This document shows, piece after piece, positions 16,042-24,905 of a DNA stretch of 64,000 nt (position 1 is the first letter of the stretch; every line of letters starts with the position of its first letter). A program made the position numbers and the translations under genes. Under the pieces are notes generated by a model, which did no database searches, was not told the DNA's origin, and saw nothing but the letters and a program-made list of their open reading frames with translations. The stretch comes from Desulfosporosinus fructosivorans (GTDB taxonomy: Bacteria > Bacillota > Desulfitobacteriia > Desulfitobacteriales > Desulfitobacteriaceae), in assembly GCF_004766045.1 (NCBI RefSeq), contig NZ_SPQQ01000010.1:1-64000 (forward strand), in the 5' to 3' direction.

Positions 16042-16986
16042 TTACATAACTAATGCCATAATCGCTTTTTGAGCATGGAGACGATTTTCTGCTTCGTCAA
16101 AGACGACAGACTGAGCACCTTCAATCACATCATCGGTAATTTCCTCTCCACGGTGAGCCGGAAGACAATGCAGTACGATAGCGGATTGGTTCGCGAGTTT
16201 TAAAGAGTTTGAATTGATCTGATATCCTTCAAAAGCCGCTTTACGCACCTTAGCCTCTTCTTCTTGACCCATACTTGCCCAAACGTCCGTGTAAAGCACA
16301 TCGGCACCTTTTATGGCCTCTAAGGGATCATCCACCACTTCTACTAACCCACCATTATTTTTGGCATCTTCCTGGGCCATAGCAACAATCAACGGATCAG
16401 GCTTATAACCCTGAGGGGAAGCAATTGAGACATGTAATCCCATTTTAGCACAACCAAACATCAGAGAATGAGCCATATTGTTCCCATCTCCAACGTAGGC
16501 TAGCTTTAAGCCTGCTAAGCGACCTTTATGTTCCTGTATTGTCATCAGATCTGCAAGAACCTGACAGGGATGTAACAGGTCAGTTAGTCCGTTAATAATC
16601 GGGATAGTAGCAAACTCCGCCAAATCTAAAACCTCTTGGTGGCTAAATGTCCGAATCATAATGCCGTCGACCATTCGAGAAAGAACACGCGCTGTATCAG
16701 CGATTGTTTCTCCTCTTCCTAGTTGGATATCTCGGCCACTCAGAAAGAGCGCATGCCCCCCAAGTTGGTACATCCCTACTTCAAAAGAAACGCGGGTCCG
16801 CGTAGAAGACTTCGTAAAAATCATACCCAAGGTCTTGCCCTGAAGAACTGTATGAGGACGTCTGGCTTTTTGATCTGCTTTGAGTTCTTTAGCCACATCT
16901 AAGATGCAACTTAATTCAGCCTGGGAAAAATCATGAAGTGATATAAAGTCCCGTCCTTTAAATAATGATCGTTCAATTGTTTTCAT
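16042..16986 (-). CDS. argF: Ornithine carbamoyltransferase
   Basis: 314 residues. The carbamoyl-phosphate motif is STRTRVSFEVG (near 60), LTDLLHPCQVLADL is the second active-site block, and HCLPAHRGEEI the ornithine-binding loop near 270. It joins carbamoyl phosphate (from CarAB) with ornithine to give citrulline. AGAGGAG precedes the ATG. Has its own strong promoter at 17014-17042 with a palindrome over it, so expression is separate from the argC-carB operon. Anabolic rather than catabolic role inferred from neighbours. Confidence 0.95.
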   Translation of the reverse strand: MKTIERSLFKGRDFISLHDFSQAELSCILDVAKELKADQKARRPHTVLQGKTLGMIFTKSSTRTRVSFEVGMYQLGGHALFLSGRDIQLGRGETIADTARVLSRMVDGIMIRTFSHQEVLDLAEFATIPIINGLTDLLHPCQVLADLMTIQEHKGRLAGLKLAYVGDGNNMAHSLMFGCAKMGLHVSIASPQGYKPDPLIVAMAQEDAKNNGGLVEVVDDPLEAIKGADVLYTDVWASMGQEEEAKVRKAAFEGYQINSNSLKLANQSAIVLHCLPAHRGEEITDDVIEGAQSVVFDEAENRLHAQKAIMALVM

Positions 16987-17013
16987 ATCTCATCCACTCC
17001 TCTATTATGCATT

Positions 17014-17042
17014 ATTATACCTTTTAATGTATAATAATGCAA
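17014..17042 (-). promoter_or_regulatory. argF promoter with overlapping palindrome
   Basis: On the minus strand TTGCAT (17037-17042), 17 bases, TATAAT (17014-17019). The inverted repeat GCATTATTATAC/GTATAATAATGC covers both hexamers, a natural place for the arginine repressor ArgR. The promoter is seen; the regulator is inferred. Confidence 0.75.
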
Positions 17043-17132
17043 TACAAAAATATGCTTTCACAGTTTGCGAATAATTGACATTTGTTTTTATCTGTTGTTC
17101 TGATCTACCCGTCGAAGGTTGACCACAAAGCT

Positions 17133-17162
17133 AGCTCCTACCAGCCTAAACTAGTAGGAGCT
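17133..17162 (-). terminator. Hairpin after the YitT-type gene
   Basis: AGCTCCTAC (17133-17141) pairs with GTAGGAGCT (17154-17162), 36 bases past the stop codon. The T-tract is weak, but it lies between two minus-strand units. Confidence 0.5.
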
Positions 17163-17197
17163 TTAAAAGCGTGTCCAGGGTCTTCGTAAAATCCAAG

Positions 17198-18058
17198 CTA
17201 ATGAATGGCTTTCTTTTTGAACCTACCGCCCATGACTTCATGGACACTACTAATTGTGACAAAAGCGTCCTCGTCGATTTCATTCAGGATTGATTTTAGC
17301 TTAGAAACTTCCAGACGCGTAACTACACAGTATAGCACACTCTTTGAATCTCCTGTGAAACCCCCTTCTCCCAGAAGCCGAGTAACCCCTCTGCCCAATC
17401 TCGCCATCAGAACTTCAGCGATTTCTTCGTATTTGTCAGAGATAATCATGATTTCCTTAGATTCGTCTAATCCTTCAATAGTAAGGTCAATGACTTTGAA
17501 AGCTATGAAATAGGCAACAAGTGAGTACATTGCTCTATCCCACCCGAAAACCATTCCCGCACTACTTAATATAAAAAGGTTAAAGAACATCACTATTTCA
17601 CCCACAGAAAATGCACTTTTCTTATCGAGTACTATGGCGATAATCTCAGTCCCATCTAAAGAACCACCATAGCGAATGATCAACCCAACCCCAATTCCTA
17701 GAACAATTCCTCCGAAAACGGAAGCCAGAAAGACATCCTGAGTAATCCCTGGTACCGGATGCAAAACACTAACCCACATAGACAACATAGCGACTGAAAA
17801 TACAGTAGAAATAGTAAATGATTTTCCGATCTGTAGATATCCAAAGATAAAAAATGGAATGTTCAAAATGAAGATAAACAAACCTACAGGCCATTGTGTA
17901 AGATACCCTGCCATGATCGATATACCTATAATTCCACCATCAATTACGTTATTAGGTATTAGAAAAATTTCTAATCCAACCCCAGCAAGGGCAGAACCAA
18001 TCATGAGAAATAGTATTCTTTTAAGGGTGTTTTGAATTCGTTGTTTTTTATTAAGCAA
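17198..18058 (-). CDS. YitT family (DUF161/DUF2179) membrane protein
   Basis: 286 residues. Five to six N-terminal membrane helices with IPNNVIDGGIIGISIM and RYGGSLDGTEIIAI, then a C-terminal cytoplasmic DUF2179 domain (IMIISDKYEEIAEVLMARLG, GVTRLLGEGGFTGDSKSVLY). The family is widespread in Firmicutes; its transport or sensing role is not established. TTG start with AGGAGG 7 bases upstream. It lies between the REP transposase and argF, interrupting the arginine cluster; no arginine function should be read into it. Confidence 0.88.
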   Translation of the reverse strand: MLNKKQRIQNTLKRILFLMIGSALAGVGLEIFLIPNNVIDGGIIGISIMAGYLTQWPVGLFIFILNIPFFIFGYLQIGKSFTISTVFSVAMLSMWVSVLHPVPGITQDVFLASVFGGIVLGIGVGLIIRYGGSLDGTEIIAIVLDKKSAFSVGEIVMFFNLFILSSAGMVFGWDRAMYSLVAYFIAFKVIDLTIEGLDESKEIMIISDKYEEIAEVLMARLGRGVTRLLGEGGFTGDSKSVLYCVVTRLEVSKLKSILNEIDEDAFVTISSVHEVMGGRFKKKAIH

Positions 18059-18129
18059 TAGCCAACCTCCTTCTGTTATAAACAGTATTATGCTCTATCT
18101 ATTTTTAGGCCATAAGCCATGTAGGTCGT

Positions 18130-18161
18130 GAGCACTAAGCCGCGGGACGTTTTGTGTGCCA
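18130..18161 (-). repeat. REP element at the 3' side of the transposase
   Basis: The minus strand reads GGCACACAAAACGTCCCGC, the same ACGTCCC core as the REP units at the other end of the transposase gene. It abuts the transposase stop codon. Confidence 0.55.
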
Positions 18162-18932
18162 TCATTTCTGATGAACTTTTTCGATGATCCCTCTTCCAAT
18201 ATTAAGAACTCTTGATAACTGTCTGTTGCTTGATGTGGTAACCTCTTTTATAGTTGCCAGTAATTCATTTCTGGATCCAATATCTAGTTGATTTAAAGAA
18301 CTAATATCTACAAAAGAAGAGACAAATTCCTTTAAATCTTCGTCTGTATATCTTGTTTTCAGATTATATTCTAGACATTGATCATTATTCAACTGCTTCA
18401 TGAAAGTCACAAAGTCTTTGGTATCCTTAAAAAAACTTAATACAAACTTTGTTTCGACCAATATATTTTCTGTACCCAAATACGCATTAAAACTGCTCCA
18501 TTGATAATCTTCAATATTTTTTACCATTCTTGCTTTTAGAGGATTTTGGTGAATATATCTTAATACTTCGAGGAAGTATACATCGTTATCTATGATTTCA
18601 CTCCTAAATCTGTTTTGAAAAAGGTGCCCCGTTCTACCGTTTTGAAAATTATGATACTGCGCATATCCAACAGTTATCCTTCTAACGATATCTCCAACAT
18701 CTTGTGTTTCTGTCTGTGTTTTTATTAAAAGATGTATGTGATTGGTCATCAAGCAGTATGCGTATATCGTGAATTCGCACTTATCTTTTGCCTTTTGAAT
18801 GTAATCAACAAACTTCTGATACTCTGAATCCTTTAGAAAGAGATCTCTTTTATCGATCCCTCTAAGCATTAAGTGGTATATCCCCGTTTGGCTTTTTTCC
18901 CGCGCTGTTCTCGGCACATTATCACCACCCAA
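18162..18932 (-). CDS. REP-associated tyrosine transposase (RAYT, Y1/TnpA_REP)
   Basis: 256 residues. The HUH motif is in MTNHIHLLIKT (near 62-72) and the catalytic Tyr region in RYIHQNPLKARMV (near 126), preceded by TGHLFQNRF. Such single-strand nucleases cut and join REP hairpins and are usually domesticated, single-copy genes. Here REP hairpins with an ACGTCCC loop lie on both sides. The extended C-terminus (180-256) includes a possible DnaA-like or helical DNA-binding segment (SNRQLSRVLNIGRGIIEKV). It separates carB from argF. Confidence 0.88.
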   Translation of the reverse strand: MGGDNVPRTAREKSQTGIYHLMLRGIDKRDLFLKDSEYQKFVDYIQKAKDKCEFTIYAYCLMTNHIHLLIKTQTETQDVGDIVRRITVGYAQYHNFQNGRTGHLFQNRFRSEIIDNDVYFLEVLRYIHQNPLKARMVKNIEDYQWSSFNAYLGTENILVETKFVLSFFKDTKDFVTFMKQLNNDQCLEYNLKTRYTDEDLKEFVSSFVDISSLNQLDIGSRNELLATIKEVTTSSNRQLSRVLNIGRGIIEKVHQK

Positions 18933-18942
18933 CTATACTGAT

Positions 18943-19050
18943 TTATCACCTTTTCCCCACCGTGGCAAACGAAACGTCCCCTTGCCAAGCTCTGATTATA
19001 TGTTATCACTTTTCTCCAAGCGTGGCAAACAAAACGTCCCTTTGCCACGC
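18943..19050 (+). repeat. Tandem pair of REP units
   Basis: Two ~59-base units each contain TTATCAC, then TGGCAAAC(G/A)AAACGTCCC and the complementary TTGCCA arm (cores 18963-18987 and 19022-19047). They sit just upstream of the transposase gene, the usual location of its recognition sites. Confidence 0.75.
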
Positions 19051-19060
19051 TTTATAGCTA

Positions 19061-19094
19061 AAGAAAACTCCTGCTCGTTTAGCAGGAGTTTCTT
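19061..19094 (-). terminator. Terminator of the argC-carB operon
   Basis: On the minus strand AAACTCCTGCT-AAACG-AGCAGGAGTTT is followed by TCTTT, 19 bases after the carB stop codon. Confidence 0.85.
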
Positions 19095-19112
19095 ATCGTA
19101 TTCGAATCTTTT

Positions 19113-22100
19113 CTACAACGCCAAATACTCTTGCAATGATAGTACTTGAGGAGTCGTCTGACTCCGCATTTCTTGCAGTGCCCGAACAACTGCTTTCGCT
19201 GTATCCATTGACGTAAAGCAGGGAACTCCATGTTCGGCTGCTAATCTCCTCAGCAAATAACCTGTTCTCTCCGGTGTTCCTTTGGTCGGGGTACTAAGAA
19301 TAAAGGCAAATTCTCGCAGTCGAATAGCTTCCCTTAAGGCCTCACTAGCTTCACTCACCTCTTCGACTGCTACCCCACACAAGGCAAGAGCCTTGGCTGT
19401 ATCCCCCGTTCCTTTGACTCCGAAGCCAAGTTGAGCCAATTGCAAGGCTAGAGTTATAGCCTCTGGGCGATCCTTTTCCGCCACAGAAACTAAAATGTTA
19501 CCATCTTTCGGAAGAGGAATATGTGAGGCCGCGAAGGCTTTCGCTAATGCATGCCCAAATTGAGTATCCATCCCTAAGACCTCACCGGTCGATTTCATTT
19601 CCGGGCCCAATGACGTTTCGACCTTTGTCAGCTTTTCAAAGGAAAAAACCGGGGCTTTAACTACAACAAACGGTGCCTCTGGTGCAAGACCATGTGCGTA
19701 ACCCATATCCTTCAATTTCTTCCCTAGGGACACTTGGACTGCCAAGTTGACTAAGGGGATCCCCGTGACTTTAGAAAGGATAGGCACAGTACGACTGGCC
19801 CTGGGGTTCACTTCTAGTACAAACACTTTACCTCTAACAACGACGAATTGAATATTAATTAGTCCTCTGATCCCAATTCCTGCTGCTAGACGGCATGTAA
19901 AATCTGCAATTTGTTCAATTTCAGCAGGCGATAAGCTTTGGGGTGGATAGACTGCCAAGCTATCCCCTGAGTGAACTCCCGCTCGCTCGATGTGTTCCAT
20001 GATACCCGCTATTACAGTGGTTTCTCCGTCTGAGACCGCATCAATTTCAACTTCTTTTCCTTCTAAGTATCTATCTACTAAAATCGGATGTTCGGGAGAT
20101 AGGTGGATCGCCCTTCGTAAATAGTCTTCGAGTTCATTGATGTTTTCCACCACTTGCATGGCCCGTCCTCCGATGACGTAAGACGGACGAACAATTACCG
20201 GAAATTCGAGTTCCTTTGCAATTTTTTTGGCCTGCTCTACCGCAGTAACGCTTCTCCCTTCGGACTGGGGGATTCCTAATTGACTTAAAAGCGCTGCAAA
20301 ACGTTCCCGATCCTCTGCCATATCAATCGCATCAACCTGTGTACCTAGAATCCTAATCCCAGCTTGGGTCAATCGACCTGCCAAATTGATGGGCGTCTGT
20401 CCTCCAAATTGAACCAAAACTCCATCTGCTTTTTCCTTATGCAAAACATGTAGCACATCTTCCAAGGTCAAAGGCTCAAAATAAAGTTTATCTGCGGTAT
20501 CAAAATCTGTCGAGACCGTTTCTGGATTATTGTTTATCATAATAGCTTCCACACCCGCTTCTTGCAAAGCCGAGAGTGCATGGACGGAGCAATAATCGAA
20601 TTCGATCCCTTGTCCGATCCGGATAGGTCCTGAGCCTAAGACGACGACTTTGGGGCCAGTACTTATCGAAACTTCGTCTTCTTCTTCATAACAAGAATAG
20701 TAATAAGGCGTTGCCGAAGCAAACTCGGCGGCACACGTATCCACGGTCTTGTAGACAGGAACAATTTGGTCTGCTAAGCGCATGGAACGAATCGTTTCTT
20801 CTGAGCGCCCCGTAAGTTTAGCAATCGCTAAGTCAGAAAATCCTTGGACTTTAGCGAAACGCAATAACTCCGTTGTCAACGACTCACTTTGCAAACGCTG
20901 TTCAAGTAAAACTAGGTCTCTGATTTTATGCAAATAAAAGGGGTCTATTTGGGTAAGCATTTGCACTTCCACGATGGTCCAATCCCGTCGAAATGCTTCA
21001 GCTATTGCAAAAAACCGTTCATGGTCAGCACGACTAAGTTTGTCTTCGATCTCCATCTCCGTCCAGCGACCGGAATCATCAATTCGGAGTCCCACAGTTC
21101 CAACTTCCAAAGAGCGCGTTGCTTTTAACAGAGCTCCTTCCAAGGTCCGCTCCATGGCCATCACTTCTCCGGTCGCTTTCATTTGCGTACCAAGACGATG
21201 GTCTGCCGCAGGAAACTTATCGAAAGGCCAACGAGGGAACTTGACCACCACATAGTCTAGCGCTGGTTCAAAGCAAGCACTGGTATTGCCAGTTACAGGG
21301 TTAGTTAATTCTGGCAGGGTAAATCCTACTGATAAAAGTGCGGCCATTTTAGCAATGGGATATCCGGTTGCTTTCGAAGCGAGCGCACTAGAGCGACTTA
21401 CTCGAGGATTAACCTCAATCACAACATATTCTCTACTCATCGGATTCAGGGCATATTGAACATTGCACCCACCATTAACCTCTAGCGCCCGAATGATTTT
21501 TAATGCGGATGCCCGCAACATCTGATATTCTACATCGCTCAGAGTTTGCGACGGCGCAACAACGATACTATCCCCAGTATGTATTCCTACAGGATCGATA
21601 TTTTCCATATTGCAAATTGTTATGCAGTTATCCGCCCCATCTCGCATAACTTCATACTCGATTTCCTTCCACCCAGCTACGCTTCGCTCCACAAGGCATT
21701 GTCCAATCGGGCTGGCCTGCAGTCCTCTTTGCAAAATTTCTTCTAAGTGTGTGGAGTTTTTAACAATCCCACCACCGGTACCTCCAAGGGTATAAGCTGG
21801 TCGTACTATTAACGGAAATCCCTGCTTATTGGCGAACTTCTCCCCTTCTTCAAGGGTCGTCACAATCACACTTTGGGCCACTGGTTCACCTAGTGAAAGC
21901 ATTGTTTCCTTGAAGGCATCCCGATCTTCCGCTTTGTAAATTGTTTCAGCATTACAGCCAATGAGGTCTACGTCATAACGTTTTAAAACCCCGCAGCGTT
22001 CTAATTCCATCGCTAGATTAAGTCCTGTTTGACCACCGAGTGTGGGCAACAGAGCATCCGGCTTTTCTTTCCTGATAATCTCCTCTAACCGATCAGGCAA

Positions 22101-22307
22101 GAGAGGTTCGATATAGGTGATATCTGCGGTTTTGACATCCGTCATGATGGTTGCCGGATTACTGTTAACCAGTATAACTTCGACGCCCACTTCACGAAGG
22201 GCTTTGCACGCTTGGGTTCCAGCATAATCGAATTCTGCTGCTTGCCCAATCACAATAGGGCCAGACCCTATGACAAGGACTTTTTTCCACGCCGGGTTAA
22301 GTGGCAT
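19113..22307 (-). CDS. carB: Carbamoyl-phosphate synthase large subunit
   Basis: 1064 residues, full length. Two homologous ATP-grasp halves: the first with VIGSGPIVIGQAAEFDYAG and the second with VLGSGPIRIGQGIEFDYCSV (near 555), then a C-terminal MGS-like allosteric domain (near 930-1064). It makes carbamoyl phosphate from bicarbonate, two ATP and ammonia from CarA. It overlaps carA by 11 bases, with GGAGGG 6 bases before ATG. Embedded in an arginine operon, so the arginine-regulated isozyme if a pyrimidine one exists elsewhere. Confidence 0.97.
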   Translation of the reverse strand: MPLNPAWKKVLVIGSGPIVIGQAAEFDYAGTQACKALREVGVEVILVNSNPATIMTDVKTADITYIEPLLPDRLEEIIRKEKPDALLPTLGGQTGLNLAMELERCGVLKRYDVDLIGCNAETIYKAEDRDAFKETMLSLGEPVAQSVIVTTLEEGEKFANKQGFPLIVRPAYTLGGTGGGIVKNSTHLEEILQRGLQASPIGQCLVERSVAGWKEIEYEVMRDGADNCITICNMENIDPVGIHTGDSIVVAPSQTLSDVEYQMLRASALKIIRALEVNGGCNVQYALNPMSREYVVIEVNPRVSRSSALASKATGYPIAKMAALLSVGFTLPELTNPVTGNTSACFEPALDYVVVKFPRWPFDKFPAADHRLGTQMKATGEVMAMERTLEGALLKATRSLEVGTVGLRIDDSGRWTEMEIEDKLSRADHERFFAIAEAFRRDWTIVEVQMLTQIDPFYLHKIRDLVLLEQRLQSESLTTELLRFAKVQGFSDLAIAKLTGRSEETIRSMRLADQIVPVYKTVDTCAAEFASATPYYYSCYEEEDEVSISTGPKVVVLGSGPIRIGQGIEFDYCSVHALSALQEAGVEAIMINNNPETVSTDFDTADKLYFEPLTLEDVLHVLHKEKADGVLVQFGGQTPINLAGRLTQAGIRILGTQVDAIDMAEDRERFAALLSQLGIPQSEGRSVTAVEQAKKIAKELEFPVIVRPSYVIGGRAMQVVENINELEDYLRRAIHLSPEHPILVDRYLEGKEVEIDAVSDGETTVIAGIMEHIERAGVHSGDSLAVYPPQSLSPAEIEQIADFTCRLAAGIGIRGLINIQFVVVRGKVFVLEVNPRASRTVPILSKVTGIPLVNLAVQVSLGKKLKDMGYAHGLAPEAPFVVVKAPVFSFEKLTKVETSLGPEMKSTGEVLGMDTQFGHALAKAFAASHIPLPKDGNILVSVAEKDRPEAITLALQLAQLGFGVKGTGDTAKALALCGVAVEEVSEASEALREAIRLREFAFILSTPTKGTPERTGYLLRRLAAEHGVPCFTSMDTAKAVVRALQEMRSQTTPQVLSLQEYLAL

Positions 22308-23397
22308 GTTGAGCCCTCCATTCTTGCATTAGTTGTGCAAACTCATCAAATAGATAGAGGGATTCGCTCGGTCCTGGCCCAGCTTCCGGATGATATTGAA
22401 CCGAAAAGACAGGCAACTCTCGATGTTTCACTCCTTCGACGCTTTGATCATTGAGGTTGCGGTGTGTTACGTAGAGTGGGGTCTGCTCCAAGCTTTCTTC
22501 TGCAATGGCATAGCCATGATTCTGTGAAGTAATCGTCACTCGTTTCGTATTGAGATCTTGCACCGGTTGATTTCCACCTCGATGCCCAAATTTCATCTTA
22601 TAGGTGTCTCCTCCCAGAGCAAGCGACAAGAGTTGATGCCCCAGGCAGATACCGAAGACTGGGCGTTCACCCATTAGCCCTCGAATTGTTTCAATTCCTA
22701 CTTCGACGCTCTTAGGGTCTCCTGGCCCATTGGACAGAAAGACGCCATCTGGTTGCAGGTCTAAAATTTGCGTGGCTGTTGTGGTATGGGGAACTACTGT
22801 CAAACGAAATCCACTCTCTTGCATCGCGTGCAAGATATTTTTCTTAATTCCGAAATCAAGGACCACGACATGTTGTGAACTTTTCACAGTTTGAGTTGCG
22901 GGTAAGGTGTAGATTTCTGAGGTACTGACCTTAGCCACAACATCTGCTGGAACAAGCCACGCTTTCACCTTTGGGATCAATTCACTTAGGTGCTCAGTTT
23001 CAGTCGTAATCACCCCACGCAAGACCCCGTGTTCCCGGATAATTCGCGTTAAAGCACGAGTATCAATCCCTTTGATCCCCACAACTCCAGCCTGTGCTAA
23101 CGTCCTGGAAAGGTTCTTTTCCATCTGCCAATGACTTGGATTACGGGCGGCCTCTTTCACGATAAATCCTTGAACCTGGGCCTTTTCCGATTGGTCATCC
23201 ATTCGATTTATTCCATAATTCCCAATGAGGGGATAGGTCATACATACCATCTGTCCTGAGTAAGAGGGGTCGGTCAGTACCTCTTGGTAGCCAGTCATAC
23301 CTGTGTTAAATACAACTTCTCCAAAGGCCTCTCCGATTGCCCCGTATGACTCCCCCATTAAAATTTTCCCTGTTTCAAGTACGAGTGCTGCTTTCAT
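22297..23397 (-). CDS. carA: Carbamoyl-phosphate synthase small subunit (glutaminase)
   Basis: 366 residues. N-terminal CPSase domain (GYQEVLTDPSYSGQMV) and C-terminal class I amidotransferase with nucleophile Cys in FGICLGHQLL and His/Glu in YHPEAGPGP. It hydrolyses glutamine and passes ammonia to CarB. AAGGAGGGATGGA precedes the ATG. Lies between argD and carB in the same direction; the 164-base gap upstream contains TCTGG/CTGATT-rich degenerate repeats similar to the palindrome at the end of argB. Confidence 0.96.
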   Translation of the reverse strand: MKAALVLETGKILMGESYGAIGEAFGEVVFNTGMTGYQEVLTDPSYSGQMVCMTYPLIGNYGINRMDDQSEKAQVQGFIVKEAARNPSHWQMEKNLSRTLAQAGVVGIKGIDTRALTRIIREHGVLRGVITTETEHLSELIPKVKAWLVPADVVAKVSTSEIYTLPATQTVKSSQHVVVLDFGIKKNILHAMQESGFRLTVVPHTTTATQILDLQPDGVFLSNGPGDPKSVEVGIETIRGLMGERPVFGICLGHQLLSLALGGDTYKMKFGHRGGNQPVQDLNTKRVTITSQNHGYAIAEESLEQTPLYVTHRNLNDQSVEGVKHRELPVFSVQYHPEAGPGPSESLYLFDEFAQLMQEWRAQHAT

Positions 23398-23561
23398 TCC
23401 ATCCCTCCTTGGAGAAAAATCCTTATCATCTTCTAAGCCCCTATAATCTCTACCTATTTGTTTGTTACCTAGCTCAAGCCATTTAGTAATTCAACTTCTC
23501 CTTCTATCTTCTATCTTCGCCTACCGACTCTGGATTCTGGGCTCTGATTTCTGGCTTCTGA

Positions 23562-24773
23562 TTACCAGAGTTCAGAAAATACTGCATCCAAAATTTCCAG
23601 TGCCTTATCCATCTCTGGTTTTTCGACAATCAGAGGGGGGAGGAAACGCAAGATCTTGCCACCAACACAGTTGATAAGAAGCCCGTTTAGTCGGCAAGCC
23701 TCTACGATCTCGGGGCCCAACTTAGAGACAGGCCACCCTATAATAAATCCCTGTCCTCGGACGGGATCTCCGGTCAGATACTTACTGGCCAGTTCTTCAA
23801 GTCCCTTTTGAAAATAACCGGAGCGTTCCTGAACCCCTGCCATGAATCCATCCTCGAGCATCACATCCAAGACTGCGCACCCTGCGGCAGTCGCCAAAGG
23901 GTTTCCCCCAAAGGTTGACGCGTGATCTCCAGGCTGAAAAGCGTTGGCAACTTTATCTGTGGCCAACATGGCTCCAATTGGTACTCCACCGCCCAAGGCT
24001 TTAGCTAAGGTCATGATATCTGGAACCACACCGCTCCACTCATAGGCAAAGAGTTTCCCTGTCCGTCCAATGCCACACTGTACCTCATCAAAAATCAACA
24101 GAGCATCAAATTGATCACACAGCTCTCGTGCTCCTTGTAAAAACTCAAGAGAAGCAGGAAGCACGCCCCCTTCTCCCTGAATGGGCTCAATAAAGACTGC
24201 TGCTGTGTTAATATTCACTTTAGCCTTTAGACTTTCAAGATCGTTCAATTTTGCATAAGAGCATCCTACTGGAAGCGGATCGAACCCTTCTTGATATTTA
24301 GTCTGACCTGTGAGCGTGAGGGTTGCCAAGGTTCGACCGTGAAATGAATTTTCCAGTGTGACTACTTCATATTTGTGGGCTCCAAAGTTTTTCTTAGCAT
24401 ATTTACGGGCTAGCTTAAAAGCCGCTTCATTCGCCTCCGCTCCACTGTTGCAAAAGAACACTTTATCCGCAAAGGAATTTTCCACCAAGCGCTCAGCCAA
24501 GGCGACTTGGTTTGGTATCCAGTACAAATTTGAGGTGTGCATAATCTCTTTGGCCTGCTCTTGGACAGCACGTACGATCGCTGGATGACTATGTCCCAGT
24601 GAATTAACCGCTAGCCCTGTCAAAAAATCTAAATAACGCTTTTCTTCCGTGTCCCAAACCCAGGCTCCGTCTCCTTTGACGATCGTCATTGGTAGGCGGC
24701 CATAGGTATTCATGACTGCATTTTTCCCTCGTTCGATAATTACCTCGCTTGATAACCCTTCTAATTGTTTCAA
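23562..24773 (-). CDS. argD: Acetylornithine aminotransferase
   Basis: 403 residues from the TTG at 24773, chosen because GGGGGGATTAAAC precedes it; longer starts at 24824 are possible. The PLP site has NSGAEANEAAFKLARK, LIFDEVQCGIGRTG and the Schiff-base Lys in TLAKALGGGVPIGA. It interconverts N-acetylornithine and N-acetylglutamate semialdehyde; in some bacteria it also serves lysine synthesis. Sits between argB and carA. Confidence 0.94.
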   Translation of the reverse strand: MKQLEGLSSEVIIERGKNAVMNTYGRLPMTIVKGDGAWVWDTEEKRYLDFLTGLAVNSLGHSHPAIVRAVQEQAKEIMHTSNLYWIPNQVALAERLVENSFADKVFFCNSGAEANEAAFKLARKYAKKNFGAHKYEVVTLENSFHGRTLATLTLTGQTKYQEGFDPLPVGCSYAKLNDLESLKAKVNINTAAVFIEPIQGEGGVLPASLEFLQGARELCDQFDALLIFDEVQCGIGRTGKLFAYEWSGVVPDIMTLAKALGGGVPIGAMLATDKVANAFQPGDHASTFGGNPLATAAGCAVLDVMLEDGFMAGVQERSGYFQKGLEELASKYLTGDPVRGQGFIIGWPVSKLGPEIVEACRLNGLLINCVGGKILRFLPPLIVEKPEMDKALEILDAVFSELW

Positions 24774-24863
24774 GTTTAATCCCCCCATCTTTTCAATATT
24801 GATCTTCATATATCTAATATTCATATTCTCATTCGAACCTCGAACCTCGAACCAACTAATTCT

Positions 24864-24905
24864 GGCATCTGATTACTGATTTCTGGCAATCAGTAATCAG
24901 ATGCC
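24864..24905 (-). other. 18-bp perfect palindrome over the end of argB
   Basis: GGCATCTGATTACTGATT (24864-24881) and its exact complement (24888-24905) form a hairpin with a 6-base loop. The argB stop codon and last codons lie inside it. No T-run follows, so it is probably an mRNA stem or a small repeat relic rather than a terminator. Confidence 0.65.

Noticed and set aside
18943..19050. CRISPR-like pair of repeats
   Set aside because: Only two units, palindromic, beside a REP transposase; no spacer array or cas genes. No CRISPR array was found in the window.
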